Positions 25,810 through 34,786 of a DNA stretch of 64,000 nt are shown one piece after another. The stretch spans positions 1 through 64,000 of the forward strand of contig CALLLP010000029.1 of assembly GCA_938008165.1 (NCBI GenBank). Reading direction: 5' to 3'. The translations under genes and the position numbers were made by a program. Under the pieces are notes generated by a model. It saw only the letters and a list, made by a program, of their open reading frames with translations. It did no database searches and was not told the origin of the DNA. Positions within the stretch are counted from its first letter, which is position 1, and the number at the start of each line of letters is the position of its first letter. The DNA is from an uncultured Neomegalonema sp. GTDB taxonomy: Bacteria; Pseudomonadota; Alphaproteobacteria; Rhodobacterales; Rhodobacteraceae.

Positions 25810-26613
25810 ATGTCCAACGCCCTCTCTACCCTCGAAACCACCGAAGCCGGGACACTGAAGATCGTGTCGGTGCCCTGCCTCAATGACAATTTCGCTTATC
25901 TGGTGCGCGACGAGGCCAGCGGCAATGTCGCCTTGATCGATGCGCCGGAGGCCGGGGCGGTCGAGGGGGCGCTGCATGCGCTGGGCTGGACCCTCACGCA
26001 TATTTTCATCACCCATCACCATGGCGACCATGTGGATGGGGTTCCGGCCCTGCGGGCGCCGGGGGTGGAGGTCATCGGATCGGCGCAGGATATGGGCCGC
26101 CTGCCGCCCCTGTCGCAAACCGTCACGCCGGGCGAAAGCGTTCACTGGGGTGAGATCGAGATACGCGTGATCGACACGCCGGGGCATACGGTCGGTCATG
26201 TCGTCTATTACATGCCGGGTCCGGGCGTTCTGTTCAGCGGCGATACCCTGTTCGCGATGGGATGCGGCCGCTTGTTCGAAGGCACGGCACAGCAGATGTG
26301 GGGTGGCCTGAGCGCGCTGATGGATCTGCCTGACGAAACGCTCGTATTCTTCGGCCATGAATACACCGCCACCAATGCCGATTTCGCCCTGACCGTCGAT
26401 GGCGATAACGCGCTGTTGCATGAGCGGGTCAATGCGGTGATCGATACGCTGGAAAACGGCGGACGCACCACTCCCACGACCATCGGGCTGGAAAAGGCGA
26501 CCAATCCCTTTCTCCGTGCCGTCTCGCCCGATGTTGCGCGTTCTATCGGCTTGGCGGATGCCGATCCCGAGATCGTCTTTGCGGAGGTGCGCCGGAGAAA
26601 GGACGCGGCGTGA
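25810..26613 (+). CDS. gloB: Hydroxyacylglutathione hydrolase (glyoxalase II)
   Basis: GloB hydrolyses S-D-lactoylglutathione to lactate and glutathione, the second step of methylglyoxal removal. The 267-residue protein has the metal motif THHHGDH at residues 68-74, PGHTVGHV, SGDTLFAMGCGRLFEG, and FFGHEYTATNADFA, all of the glyoxalase II subfamily. A GAGGA site precedes the ATG at 25810. Its TGA overlaps the GTG of the following GNAT gene by four bases. Confidence 0.95.
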   Translation: MSNALSTLETTEAGTLKIVSVPCLNDNFAYLVRDEASGNVALIDAPEAGAVEGALHALGWTLTHIFITHHHGDHVDGVPALRAPGVEVIGSAQDMGRLPPLSQTVTPGESVHWGEIEIRVIDTPGHTVGHVVYYMPGPGVLFSGDTLFAMGCGRLFEGTAQQMWGGLSALMDLPDETLVFFGHEYTATNADFALTVDGDNALLHERVNAVIDTLENGGRTTPTTIGLEKATNPFLRAVSPDVARSIGLADADPEIVFAEVRRRKDAA

Positions 26614-27056
26614 CGGCGGCGGCGACCGATCTGCATATCTGTGTGGCGCAAGACCCTGTGGCGCGGGCGCAATGCCTTGCCCTGCGCCGTGTCGTCTTCA
26701 TCGTCGAGCAGGGCGTTTCCGAGGCCGATGAGAATGACGGGCTGGATGACGCATGCCTGCACATCCTTGCCTCGCTCGATGGTCGCCCCGTCGGCACGGC
26801 GCGGGTCTTGCCGATGCAGACGATCGCGAAGATTCAGCGCGTCTGTATCCTCAAGGCGATGCGAGGCACCGGGGCGGGCGCGCGGCTCATGACCTTTGCG
26901 CTCGATCTGATCCGGCGCGATGGTCGTTTCGAGATCGCGCGACTCGGCTCGCAAACCTATGCGCTGGATTTCTACCGCAAGCTCGGTTTTCGGGACTATG
27001 GGGCAGAGTATCTCGATGCGGGCATCCCCCATCGGGATATGGAGCTGGCGCTCTGA
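26610..27056 (+). CDS. GNAT N-acetyltransferase, ElaA-like
   Basis: This 148-residue acetyltransferase begins with LRRVVFIVEQGVSEADENDG, typical of ElaA/YjcF-type GNAT proteins. It has the acetyl-CoA loop variant KIQRVCILKAMRGTGAGARL and LGSQTYALDFYRKLGF. The substrate is unknown. It starts with GTG at 26610, overlapping the gloB stop as GTGA, so it is coupled to gloB. Confidence 0.87.
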   Translation: MTAAATDLHICVAQDPVARAQCLALRRVVFIVEQGVSEADENDGLDDACLHILASLDGRPVGTARVLPMQTIAKIQRVCILKAMRGTGAGARLMTFALDLIRRDGRFEIARLGSQTYALDFYRKLGFRDYGAEYLDAGIPHRDMELAL

Positions 27057-27155
27057 CCGCGAACGGTTTGCATCCATCCCGCCGTCTCGCTATACCTCGC
27101 GCCAATTCTGCCGCGCGGGTGCGTCGGCACCCCCAATAGTCAGACGAGACCCCCC

Positions 27156-27722
27156 ATGCCCAAGATCAACGGCAACGAAATTCGCATCGGCAACATCATC
27201 GAGCATAACGATGGTCTGTGGATTGCGGTGAAGACCGACCACGTCAAGCCCGGCAAGGGCGGGGCCTTCGCGCAGGTGGAGCTGAAAAACCTGCGCAACG
27301 GGTCCAAGCTGAACGAACGCTTCCGGTCGGCGGACAAGGTGGAGCGCGTACGGCTGGAGCAGAAAAAGCAGCAGTTCCTGTACGAAAACGACGGTCGGTT
27401 GGTGTTCATGGATAACGATACCTATGAACAGATCGAGCTGGATGCCGATCTTCTGGGCGAGCGCCGCCCTTTCCTGCAAGACGGCATGACCGTCGAGATC
27501 GAATACCACGAGGACGAGCCGCTTACCGCGAAACTGCCCGAAAAGGTCATCTGCGAAATCGTCGAGACCGAGCCGGTGGTCAAGGGGCAGACGGCGGCGA
27601 ATTCGTTCAAGCCCGCCGTGCTCGATAATGGCGTCAAGATCAGCGTACCGCCCTTCGTCGGCGTGGGCGAAAAGGTCGAGGTGATGACCGAAACCGCCGC
27701 CTATGTCAGCCGCGCTACCTGA
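27156..27722 (+). CDS. efp: Elongation factor P
   Basis: EF-P helps ribosomes through polyproline stretches. The 188-residue length and three-domain pattern are normal, beginning [20 protein letters not shown]. Lys34 in VKPGKGGAF is the tip residue that is lysylated by EpmA in enteric bacteria. The C-terminal [20 protein letters not shown] is the family signature. It stands alone with about 100 bases upstream. The proline-rich peptidase encoded near 43 kb would be an obvious client. Confidence 0.97.
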   Translation: MPKINGNEIRIGNIIEHNDGLWIAVKTDHVKPGKGGAFAQVELKNLRNGSKLNERFRSADKVERVRLEQKKQQFLYENDGRLVFMDNDTYEQIELDADLLGERRPFLQDGMTVEIEYHEDEPLTAKLPEKVICEIVETEPVVKGQTAANSFKPAVLDNGVKISVPPFVGVGEKVEVMTETAAYVSRAT

Positions 27723-27799
27723 ATTCCCGATAGCGCCGCCCTGGTCTTGAATGCCGGGGCAGGGATGTTCCCTCTCATTTATCCCGGACCCCCCCGACC

Positions 27800-28585
27800 A
27801 TGGCCAATTACAACGCCAATCTCACCGTGATGACCGGGGCCGCGCGCAAGGCGGCGCGGGGCCTGAGGCGCGATTTCGGCGAGGTCGAGAATCTGCTCGT
27901 CTCGGTGAAGGGCGTCTCGGATTTTGTGACCAAGGCCGATATCAAGGCCGAAAAAACCATCCGCGAAGACCTGATGCATGCTCGACCCGCCTATGGCTGG
28001 ATGGGTGAGGAGAGTGAGCCGGTCGAGGGCGACGACCCCCGCCGCCGCTGGATCGTCGATCCGCTGGATGGCACGACGAATTTTCTGCACGGCCTGCCCC
28101 ATTGGGCGATTTCCATCGCGATGGAGCATAAGGGCGAGATCGTCGCCGGGGTGATCTACGACCCGATCAAAGACGAGTTGTTCACCGCCGAAAAAGGGGG
28201 GGGCGCATGGCTGAACGGACAGCGGATGCGCGTATCGAAGCGCAAGGATCTGTCTGAATGCCTGTTCGCTACCGGGGTTCCCTTCGGAGCGAAAAAGACG
28301 CTGGGCCAGACGACGAAAGATCTGATTTCCCTAATGCCCGTCTGTGCCGGGGTGCGTCGCCTTGGATCGGCAGCGCTCGATCTGGCCTATGTGGCCGCTG
28401 GCCGTTATGACGGATACTGGGAACGTGAATTACAGCCATGGGATATGGCGGCGGGCCTGCTGATGGTGCGCGAGGCGGGCGGATATGTCTCCGATATGAC
28501 GGGCGGAACGCAGATATTCGAGACCGGGGGCGTGATCGCCTCGAACGCCGAGATCAATACGAAATTCGCAAAGCTTCTGACCTGA
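27800..28585 (+). CDS. suhB: Inositol monophosphatase family protein (SuhB-like)
   Basis: This 261-residue Mg-dependent phosphatase has WMGEES (Glu70/Glu71), WIVDPLDGTTNFLHGLP (metal-binding Asp87 and Asp90) and a late QPWDMAAGLLMVREAGG. It would hydrolyse inositol-1-phosphate or related phosphomonoesters; SuhB in enteric bacteria also acts in rRNA antitermination. It begins 77 bases after efp on the same strand and may share its transcript. Confidence 0.92.
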   Translation: MANYNANLTVMTGAARKAARGLRRDFGEVENLLVSVKGVSDFVTKADIKAEKTIREDLMHARPAYGWMGEESEPVEGDDPRRRWIVDPLDGTTNFLHGLPHWAISIAMEHKGEIVAGVIYDPIKDELFTAEKGGGAWLNGQRMRVSKRKDLSECLFATGVPFGAKKTLGQTTKDLISLMPVCAGVRRLGSAALDLAYVAAGRYDGYWERELQPWDMAAGLLMVREAGGYVSDMTGGTQIFETGGVIASNAEINTKFAKLLT

Positions 28586-28724
28586 CCCAATCTGAGCAAG
28601 GAACTGTGTCAGTCTGACCCTCTCTCCCCATTTCCGACTCTTTTCCCCCGCAGGAAGAAGATGCCACAACGGGGCAAGAGCTGTACGGTTCACGAGGGCG
28701 ACTCGTGGCGAGCGGAGGGAATGA

Positions 28725-29885
28725 ATGGAAGGCGATTTAAGGCGCTCTGTACGGGTCACGCGACCCACGGGCACGATCCTTTTCATGATCGGGTTTCTTG
28801 TGCTGGTCAGCGTTGTCGCGTTTTTTCTCGCGCAGACGATCGGCACGGTTTTTAATGCCAATCCCTATCTGAACGGCCTGATCCTGATCGTTCTGGCCGT
28901 TGGTATCCTGTATACGTTCTGGCAGGTTAACCGCCTTCGGATGTGTATCGATTGGATCGATGCCTTCATCGCCGAACGCCCCGGTTTCGAGGTGATCGAG
29001 CCGCCTCGCCTGCTGATTTCCATGGCCGGGATGCTGCGCGACCGCGAGGCGCGTAAATCCCTCAGCCCGACCATTGTGCGGGCGATTCTCGATTCCATCG
29101 CCACACGCCTCGACGAGAGCCGCGAGATCGTGCGCTATATCGCCAGCTTGATGATCTTTCTCGGTCTGCTGGGGACATTCTGGGGGTTGTCCATCACCGT
29201 GCCGCTGGTGGTGGAGACCATTAGCAATCTGGCGCCGGAGGAGGGCGCCGATGCCTCGGAAGTGTTCCAGCGCCTTGTCGCCAATCTCGGCGGACAGATG
29301 CAAGGTCTTGGCACCGCTTTCGCCTCGTCGTTGCTGGGCCTTGCCGGATCGCTGATCCTTGGATTTCTCGAAATCATGTCGGGGCAGGCACAGAACCGCT
29401 TTTACCGCGAGCTGGAAGAGGCCCTGTCGCAGATTACGCGAATTGCCCGGTCCGAGGAGGAGGGCGTCTCGTTCCTCGCCGAATCGCTGGAGCGCAATTT
29501 CGAGACGATGGATGAGCTGGCCGTACAGATGGCGGCGGGTGAGCATCGCGGCATCGTCGCCCATGACAAGCTGGAAAGCGCCGCCGCCTCCCTCGCCATC
29601 GTCGCCGAGCGGATGCAGGCCGATCATAGCCTGATGCGCGACTTGACCGACAGCCAGAACGCCATGCGCGAAGCCCTCGTCACCGCGACCGAGCGCAACA
29701 AGGGCGTGCTGGGCGGCATGGACGAGGGCACCCGCGCCCGGATCAACAGCATCGACCGCCATATGCTGCGTCTGATCGAGGAGGTCGCCGCCGGGCGCGC
29801 CGAGGCGACCGCCGATCTGCGCGGCGAAATCCGCACTCTGACGCGTACCATCGAATCGGCGGCGCGCGGCGAGTTGGAGGGCTGA
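28725..29885 (+). CDS. MotA/TolQ/ExbB-like proton-channel subunit
   Basis: This 386-residue inner-membrane protein has four predicted membrane segments: about residues 17-38, 47-67, 139-160 (ASLMIFLGLLGTFWGLSITV) and 196-218 (LGTAFASSLLGLAGSLILGF). The last two match the MotA/TolQ/ExbB channel pair. A long helical cytoplasmic tail (about 220-386) follows. The next gene, three bases on, encodes a MotB/OmpA-like partner with the needed membrane Asp, so the two should form an ion-driven stator. It resembles ZorA of Zorya defence in layout but no other Zorya genes are present. A GGAGGG site precedes the ATG. Confidence 0.85.
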   Translation: MEGDLRRSVRVTRPTGTILFMIGFLVLVSVVAFFLAQTIGTVFNANPYLNGLILIVLAVGILYTFWQVNRLRMCIDWIDAFIAERPGFEVIEPPRLLISMAGMLRDREARKSLSPTIVRAILDSIATRLDESREIVRYIASLMIFLGLLGTFWGLSITVPLVVETISNLAPEEGADASEVFQRLVANLGGQMQGLGTAFASSLLGLAGSLILGFLEIMSGQAQNRFYRELEEALSQITRIARSEEEGVSFLAESLERNFETMDELAVQMAAGEHRGIVAHDKLESAAASLAIVAERMQADHSLMRDLTDSQNAMREALVTATERNKGVLGGMDEGTRARINSIDRHMLRLIEEVAAGRAEATADLRGEIRTLTRTIESAARGELEG

Positions 29886-29888
29886 CCC

Positions 29889-31346
29889 ATGGCCCTGCGC
29901 CGCCGCACGGGCGATTCGTTCCGCATGGGTATCTGGCCCGGTTTCGTCGATGCGATGACGGCGATGCTGCTGGTCTTCACCTTCGTCCTGTCGATCTTCA
30001 TGATTACCCAGTATTTCCTGCGCGAGACGATCCTTGGGCAGGAGGAGGAAATCGTCGATAAGGAAAGCGCGCTCTCCAGCCTGACCACCCGCCTCGATTC
30101 CCTGTCGGATATGCTGGCGCTGGAACGCGACGAGCGTGCGGCGGCGCAGGCGCAGGTAGGTCAGCTTCGCGCGTCGCTCGCCACGGTATCGAACGAAAAG
30201 ACCGAAACGGAACGCCGACTCGAAGCGGTGGCCGCCCGCCTGACCGCCACCGAAGGCGAACGCGATGCCGAGCGTGATCTTGCCCTGCGCGAAGCGGCGG
30301 AGCGGCGCGCGCTCGAAGCCTTGGCCGAGACCCTGCGCGGCGATCTTTCGGCGACCGAAGCGGCGTTGAACGAGACGGCCAACACCCTGAGCGAAGAAGA
30401 AAAAGCCCGCGCGGTGCAGATTGCCGCCGCCGAGGCCCTGCGCAAGCGCCTTGTTGAGTCGCAGACGGAACTGACAGCTATGGAATTGGCGCTGGATGGG
30501 GAGCGTGCAAAGGCCGAGGAAACCCTCATTCTGCTCGCCGCCGCCCGCGAGGCAGAGGGCAAGCTGAAGGCGACGCTGGGCGAAACGAGTACCACGCTCG
30601 AAGAAAAAGACCTGATGCTCGCCCTTGCCCGATCCGAACTCGCGACCTTGGGCGAGGCATCGGAGGAGGAGCAAAAACAACTCGCCCTGCTGAACGAACA
30701 GACCCGCGCCCTTCGCGAACAATTGACGGCGATCAGCGCGGAGCTGGAAATCAGCGAAACGGCTCGATCCGAGCTGGAGGGGGAATCGAATCGCAGGGGC
30801 GAAGTCATCGAATCCCTTGGCGTGCGTCTCAATACAGCGCTGGCGGAGAAAAACCGTCTGCTCGAAGAACAGGTCGATGAATTATCCGATTTCCGGTCCG
30901 AATTCTTTGGGCGCGTGCGTGAGGCTTTGGCGGGACGCACCGATATTCTCATCAAGGGCGATCGGTTCGTGTTTCAATCCGAGGTGCTGTTCGAACCGGC
31001 TTCGGCCGATCTCAACGAGGACGGAATTCTGGAATTGGGGCGGTTCGCGACGATCCTGACGGATATTTCGAGCCGAATTCCTGAGGATGTCGACTGGATT
31101 CTGCGGATCGACGGCCATACCGACCGGCGCCCCATGCTGCCGGGCCGCACGCGGTTTCTGGATAACTGGGAATTGTCGCAGGCCCGTGCGCTGTCGGTCG
31201 CGCGCTATCTGATCGAGGCGCATGGCATCGCGCCGCGCCGCCTTGCCCCTACGGGCTTTGGCCAGTATCGCCCGATTACCCGTGGCAGGACGGCAGAAGA
31301 TTACGCCAGCAACCGGCGCATCGAGCTAAAGCTGACAGAACGATAA
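29889..31346 (+). CDS. MotB/ZorB-like OmpA-family stator partner with long coiled coil
   Basis: This 485-residue protein starts with a short cytoplasmic end and one membrane helix (about 16-45, WPGFVDAMTAMLLVFTFVL) in which Asp21 matches the ion-binding Asp of MotB. Residues ~50-345 are an almost unbroken Glu/Ala/Leu/Arg-rich coiled coil. Residues ~390-485 form an OmpA-like peptidoglycan-binding domain (IDGHTDRRPMLPG, LSQARALSVARYL, GFGQYRPI, SNRRIELKL). The long periplasmic coiled coil is far longer than in flagellar MotB. It pairs with the upstream channel gene, with three bases between. The biological process driven is unknown. Confidence 0.87.
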   Translation: MALRRRTGDSFRMGIWPGFVDAMTAMLLVFTFVLSIFMITQYFLRETILGQEEEIVDKESALSSLTTRLDSLSDMLALERDERAAAQAQVGQLRASLATVSNEKTETERRLEAVAARLTATEGERDAERDLALREAAERRALEALAETLRGDLSATEAALNETANTLSEEEKARAVQIAAAEALRKRLVESQTELTAMELALDGERAKAEETLILLAAAREAEGKLKATLGETSTTLEEKDLMLALARSELATLGEASEEEQKQLALLNEQTRALREQLTAISAELEISETARSELEGESNRRGEVIESLGVRLNTALAEKNRLLEEQVDELSDFRSEFFGRVREALAGRTDILIKGDRFVFQSEVLFEPASADLNEDGILELGRFATILTDISSRIPEDVDWILRIDGHTDRRPMLPGRTRFLDNWELSQARALSVARYLIEAHGIAPRRLAPTGFGQYRPITRGRTAEDYASNRRIELKLTER

Positions 31347-31473
31347 CTCTGCGCCCTTGCCGCATTCTCCTGTAGCTGTAAGGATAATGGCGTATACTTG
31401 CGGGCGCGTAATGCTCCGGCAAGGACTATAGACTGCGAGCCCGAAAAACGGGACGCTAACAGGGAGGACGTCG

Positions 31474-32565
31474 ATGTCCCTTTATCATACCGCGCGCCGG
31501 GTTGCGTGCGCGATCATTGCCAGCGCCGGTCTTACCGCTGCCGCCCATGCCGAAATGGATCTTTCCGGCAAGACGGTCGAATGGGTCATCCCGTTCTCCG
31601 AATCGGGTGGCTCTGCGAAATGGGCGAATTTCTATGCGCCGCTGTTGTCCGAGGCGTTGCCCGGCGAGCCGACTGTTGTGGTCAAGTTCATGCCCGGTGC
31701 TGGCTCGACCAAAGGGGCTAACTGGTTTCAGGAGCAGGCCAAGCCGGACGGCATGACCATTTTCGGCTCGTCCGGATCGACGCAGTTCCCCTATCTGTTG
31801 GGTGATCCGCGCGTGCGCTATGAATATGCCGATTGGAATGTGGTTCTGGCATCGGGCACCGGCGGTGTCGCCTATCTGCCGCCCGATCTGGCCGAGAAAT
31901 TCGACGGTGATGCGGACGATCTGAAGGATATCGATTTCATCTATGGGTCGCAGGGTGCAACTCGCCTCGATCTCGTGCCCTTGCTGGCATGGGAGATGCT
32001 GGGCATGCAGGTCGAGCCGGTCTTCGGCATCAAGGGTCGGGGCGATGGCCGCCTGATGTTTGAGCGCGGCGAGGCGAATATCGACTACCAGACCTCCTCC
32101 TCCTTTTTGAAAGGCGTCACGCCGCTGGTCGAGGAAGGCAAGGCCGTTCCGATGATGACCTGGGGCGCATTGGGCGTCGATGGCGATATCGTGCGCGACC
32201 CGACTTTCCCGGATATTCCGACCTTCAAGGAAGTCTGTGACGCGACCATCGGTTGTCTGACCGAGGGCGAGCAATGGGCCGCATGGAAAGCCTTCTTCAT
32301 CGCGGGCTTCCCGGCGCAGAAAATGGTCTTCCTGCCAAACGGCGCGACGGATGAGATGATCGAGACCTATTCGAAGGCCTTCCAGCGCGTTCATGCGCGG
32401 GACGATTTTGCCGATATTTCGAAAAAACGTCTCGGCGTCTATCCGCAGATGACCGGCGAGCAGGCAAAGGCGACGCTGGAACAGGGGACGCAGGTGCCTC
32501 AGGCGGCGAAGGATTTCGTCGTTAACTGGCTCGAAGAACGTTACGGCGTGTCGCTGAAAAAATAA
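31474..32565 (+). CDS. tctC: Tripartite tricarboxylate transporter substrate-binding protein
   Basis: This 363-residue periplasmic protein has a signal peptide (VACAIIASAGLTAAAHA, cleavage near residue 27). It shows the TctC/Bug fold, with VEWVIPFSESGGSAKWANF, FMPGAGSTKGANWF, and the DIDFIYGSQGATRLDLVPL region. It would capture a carboxylate for the fused TctA-TctB carrier encoded 100 bases downstream. It is somewhat longer than the usual ~325 residues and lacks the commonest GGxxD pocket form, so it is a divergent member. An AGGGAGG site precedes the ATG. Confidence 0.88.
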   Translation: MSLYHTARRVACAIIASAGLTAAAHAEMDLSGKTVEWVIPFSESGGSAKWANFYAPLLSEALPGEPTVVVKFMPGAGSTKGANWFQEQAKPDGMTIFGSSGSTQFPYLLGDPRVRYEYADWNVVLASGTGGVAYLPPDLAEKFDGDADDLKDIDFIYGSQGATRLDLVPLLAWEMLGMQVEPVFGIKGRGDGRLMFERGEANIDYQTSSSFLKGVTPLVEEGKAVPMMTWGALGVDGDIVRDPTFPDIPTFKEVCDATIGCLTEGEQWAAWKAFFIAGFPAQKMVFLPNGATDEMIETYSKAFQRVHARDDFADISKKRLGVYPQMTGEQAKATLEQGTQVPQAAKDFVVNWLEERYGVSLKK

Positions 32566-32667
32566 CCGGCTTTGCGGCATTGCGGGGCATAGAGCACCCG
32601 CATGATACAGTGCAGCTCCGCATCCAAATACGGGGCTGCACACCTGTTCAATAAGCCCGAGGCAATC

Positions 32668-34683
32668 ATGGACCTTCTGGCAACAGCGCTTCCCGCGCTC
32701 AGCGAGGCTTTCGCGCTGATCCTGCAACCCAAGCAGTTGCTTTTTCTGGTAATGGGGGTGTTGCTGGGGCTGTCGGTCGGGGTTTTTCCGGGTTTGGGTG
32801 GGATTGCGGGGCTGTCCCTCGTTCTGCCTTTCGTCTTTGGGATGGAGCCGGTTTCCGGCCTTGCGCTGATGGTCGGATTGATCGCGGTCATCCCGACATC
32901 GGATACCTTTGCCAGCGTTTTAATGGGTATTCCGGGGTCTTCGGCCTCCCAAGCAACCGTTCTGGACGGCTTTCCACTCGCGAAAAAGGGCGAGGCGGCG
33001 CGGGCGCTGTCGGCGGCCTTTGCGTCATCGCTGTTCGGGGGGCTGTTCGGCGCATCGATCCTGACGTTCTTCATCCTCATTGCGCGGCCCCTTGTGCTGG
33101 CTTTCGGCGTGCCCGAGATGCTGATGATTACGGTCCTTGGCCTGTCGATGGTTGCCATCCTCGCCGGGCGCGTGGTGCTCAAAGGCGTTGTGGCCGCCTG
33201 CCTTGGCCTGATGCTCGGCACGGTGGGCGAGGCGGCCGCGGGGGGCAGCTTGCGGATGTCGACCTATGACATTCCGTATCTGATCGATGGTTTCAAGCTG
33301 GTGATCGTCGGTCTGGGCATCTTCGCCATTCCCGAAATCGTCGCCCTGCTGCGGCAGGACCGCGCCATCTCGCGCAATGCATCGCTTGGGGCGGGGTGGT
33401 TCGACGGGGTGAAGGACTGGGCGGCGAATATCTGGTTATCGATCCGCTGTTCGATCATCGGGGTGCTTGTCGGGGTGATCCCCGGTCTTGGCGGCTCGGT
33501 CGTCGATTGGATCGCCTATGGCCACACGGTCCAGTCCTCGAAGAATCGCGAAGGCTTTGGGTCGGGCGATATTCGCGGCGTGATCGGGCCGGAAAGCTCG
33601 AATAACGCGAAGGAGGGCGGGGGGCTGGTGCCTACGCTGATCTTTGGCATCCCCGGCTCCGGCTCGATGGCGGTGTTTATCGGTGGAATGGCCCTGCTTG
33701 GCTATGATGCGGGGCCGCAACTGATCACCAATGATCTCGATATTACCTATACGATCGTCTGGTCGCTGGCGCTTGCCAATGTGGTTGGTGCGGGTCTGTG
33801 CATCGCCTTGTCGGGCGGGATCGCAAAGCTGACGACGATTCGCTTTACGCTGCTGGCTCCCTTTTTATTCATGATGATCGCCTTTGCCGCCTTTCAGTCG
33901 CGGCAATCGCTCGGCGATCTCGTTGCGTTGTTTGGTATCGGATTGCTGGGCATTTTGTTGCGCCGGTTCGATTGGTCACGCCCCGCTTTCCTGATCGGGT
34001 TCGTGCTTTCCTCGCAGGCCGAGGATTTCTCCAACATGGCGAACCAGATTGCCCGCTCGAAATTCCGCCGCAGTTTCGAGGACGGGATGGAGTACATCGC
34101 CTCGCCGATTACGCTGGTACTGCTGGTGGTGATTATCGCATCGGTCGTGATCGGCATCCGGCAAGCAAAGCAAATCCTGCCCGAAGGCGCGGTCGAGACG
34201 GGGCGTAAACGTGCGCCGCTGATCTTCCTGCTCTGCGTCACCACATATCTGTGCGTGGCGTGGTACGACGCCTATTCGATCCGCCTGATGAGCGACAAGA
34301 TCTTCCCCCTGACCATCTCGACAGTCGCCATCGCCGCCTGTTTCCTGTTGCTGGTGCAGATGATGCGTGCCGATGAGGACTCGCCCCTCTTTGCGGATCG
34401 CGAGGCGGGGGGCGAGGATGCCAAGGCGCCCCATGGCCTATGGGGCACGCTCGCATGGTTTGCGATGCTGCTGATCCTGTCGGCGCTGGTCGGGTTTATC
34501 CTCGCGCTGACGATCTTTCTCGTGGCATTTTTGCGGATACGCGCGGGCGTGGATTGGTGGCGTACGCTGATCCTGTCGGCGTTGGGGATCGGGTTCATGT
34601 GCCTGATGGCAGGCGTGCTGAACCGTGATTTTCCGCCGGGGCTGCTTCAGGATTACATCGATCTACCTTGGCCTCTGACATAG
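32668..34683 (+). CDS. Fused TctA-TctB tricarboxylate transporter membrane protein
   Basis: Residues ~1-500 match TctA, with about 12 membrane segments and the family repeats GVFPGLGGIAG, PSSDTF-like IPTSDTFASVLMGIPGSSAS, GVIPGLGGSVVDWIAYGH and ESSNNAKEGGGLVPTLIFG. Residues ~520-671 add four more membrane segments like TctB (PLIFLLCVTTYLCVAWYDAY, LILSALVGFILALTIFLV). The two subunits, usually separate genes, are thus fused in the order A-B. The start was set at the ATG at 32668 with a CGAGG site; the frame opens earlier at 32602. Substrate probably a di- or tricarboxylate. Confidence 0.88.
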   Translation: MDLLATALPALSEAFALILQPKQLLFLVMGVLLGLSVGVFPGLGGIAGLSLVLPFVFGMEPVSGLALMVGLIAVIPTSDTFASVLMGIPGSSASQATVLDGFPLAKKGEAARALSAAFASSLFGGLFGASILTFFILIARPLVLAFGVPEMLMITVLGLSMVAILAGRVVLKGVVAACLGLMLGTVGEAAAGGSLRMSTYDIPYLIDGFKLVIVGLGIFAIPEIVALLRQDRAISRNASLGAGWFDGVKDWAANIWLSIRCSIIGVLVGVIPGLGGSVVDWIAYGHTVQSSKNREGFGSGDIRGVIGPESSNNAKEGGGLVPTLIFGIPGSGSMAVFIGGMALLGYDAGPQLITNDLDITYTIVWSLALANVVGAGLCIALSGGIAKLTTIRFTLLAPFLFMMIAFAAFQSRQSLGDLVALFGIGLLGILLRRFDWSRPAFLIGFVLSSQAEDFSNMANQIARSKFRRSFEDGMEYIASPITLVLLVVIIASVVIGIRQAKQILPEGAVETGRKRAPLIFLLCVTTYLCVAWYDAYSIRLMSDKIFPLTISTVAIAACFLLLVQMMRADEDSPLFADREAGGEDAKAPHGLWGTLAWFAMLLILSALVGFILALTIFLVAFLRIRAGVDWWRTLILSALGIGFMCLMAGVLNRDFPPGLLQDYIDLPWPLT

Positions 34684-34684
34684 G

Positions 34685-34718
34685 GCTTTTTCAGGGATTG
34701 TTGATCCACTGAAAAAGC
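34685..34718 (-). repeat. 34-bp palindromic repeat, copy 2 (inverted)
   Basis: The perfect 10-bp arms GCTTTTTCAG (34685-34694) and CTGAAAAAGC (34709-34718) surround a loop containing TTGTTGAT, which is the reverse complement of the copy 1 loop core. It begins one base after the TctA-TctB stop codon. See 2396-2429. Confidence 0.7.
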
Positions 34719-34786
34719 TTTCCGTCTTTGTTCCGGCGCACTTCCCGGTCCGGCCCGATCGCCGGTTACCCTAGGATGCGCGCGGG

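Noticed and set aside
28737-30722. 661-codon open frame antisense to the stator pair
   Set aside because: It mirrors the coiled-coil coding sequence, is Gln/Arg/His-rich with no recognisable domain, and lacks a ribosome site. High-GC codon bias explains it.
28725-31346. A complete Zorya defence system
   Set aside because: Only ZorA- and ZorB-like layouts are present. There is no ZorC/ZorD-type helicase or nuclease nearby; the neighbours are suhB and a Tct transporter.
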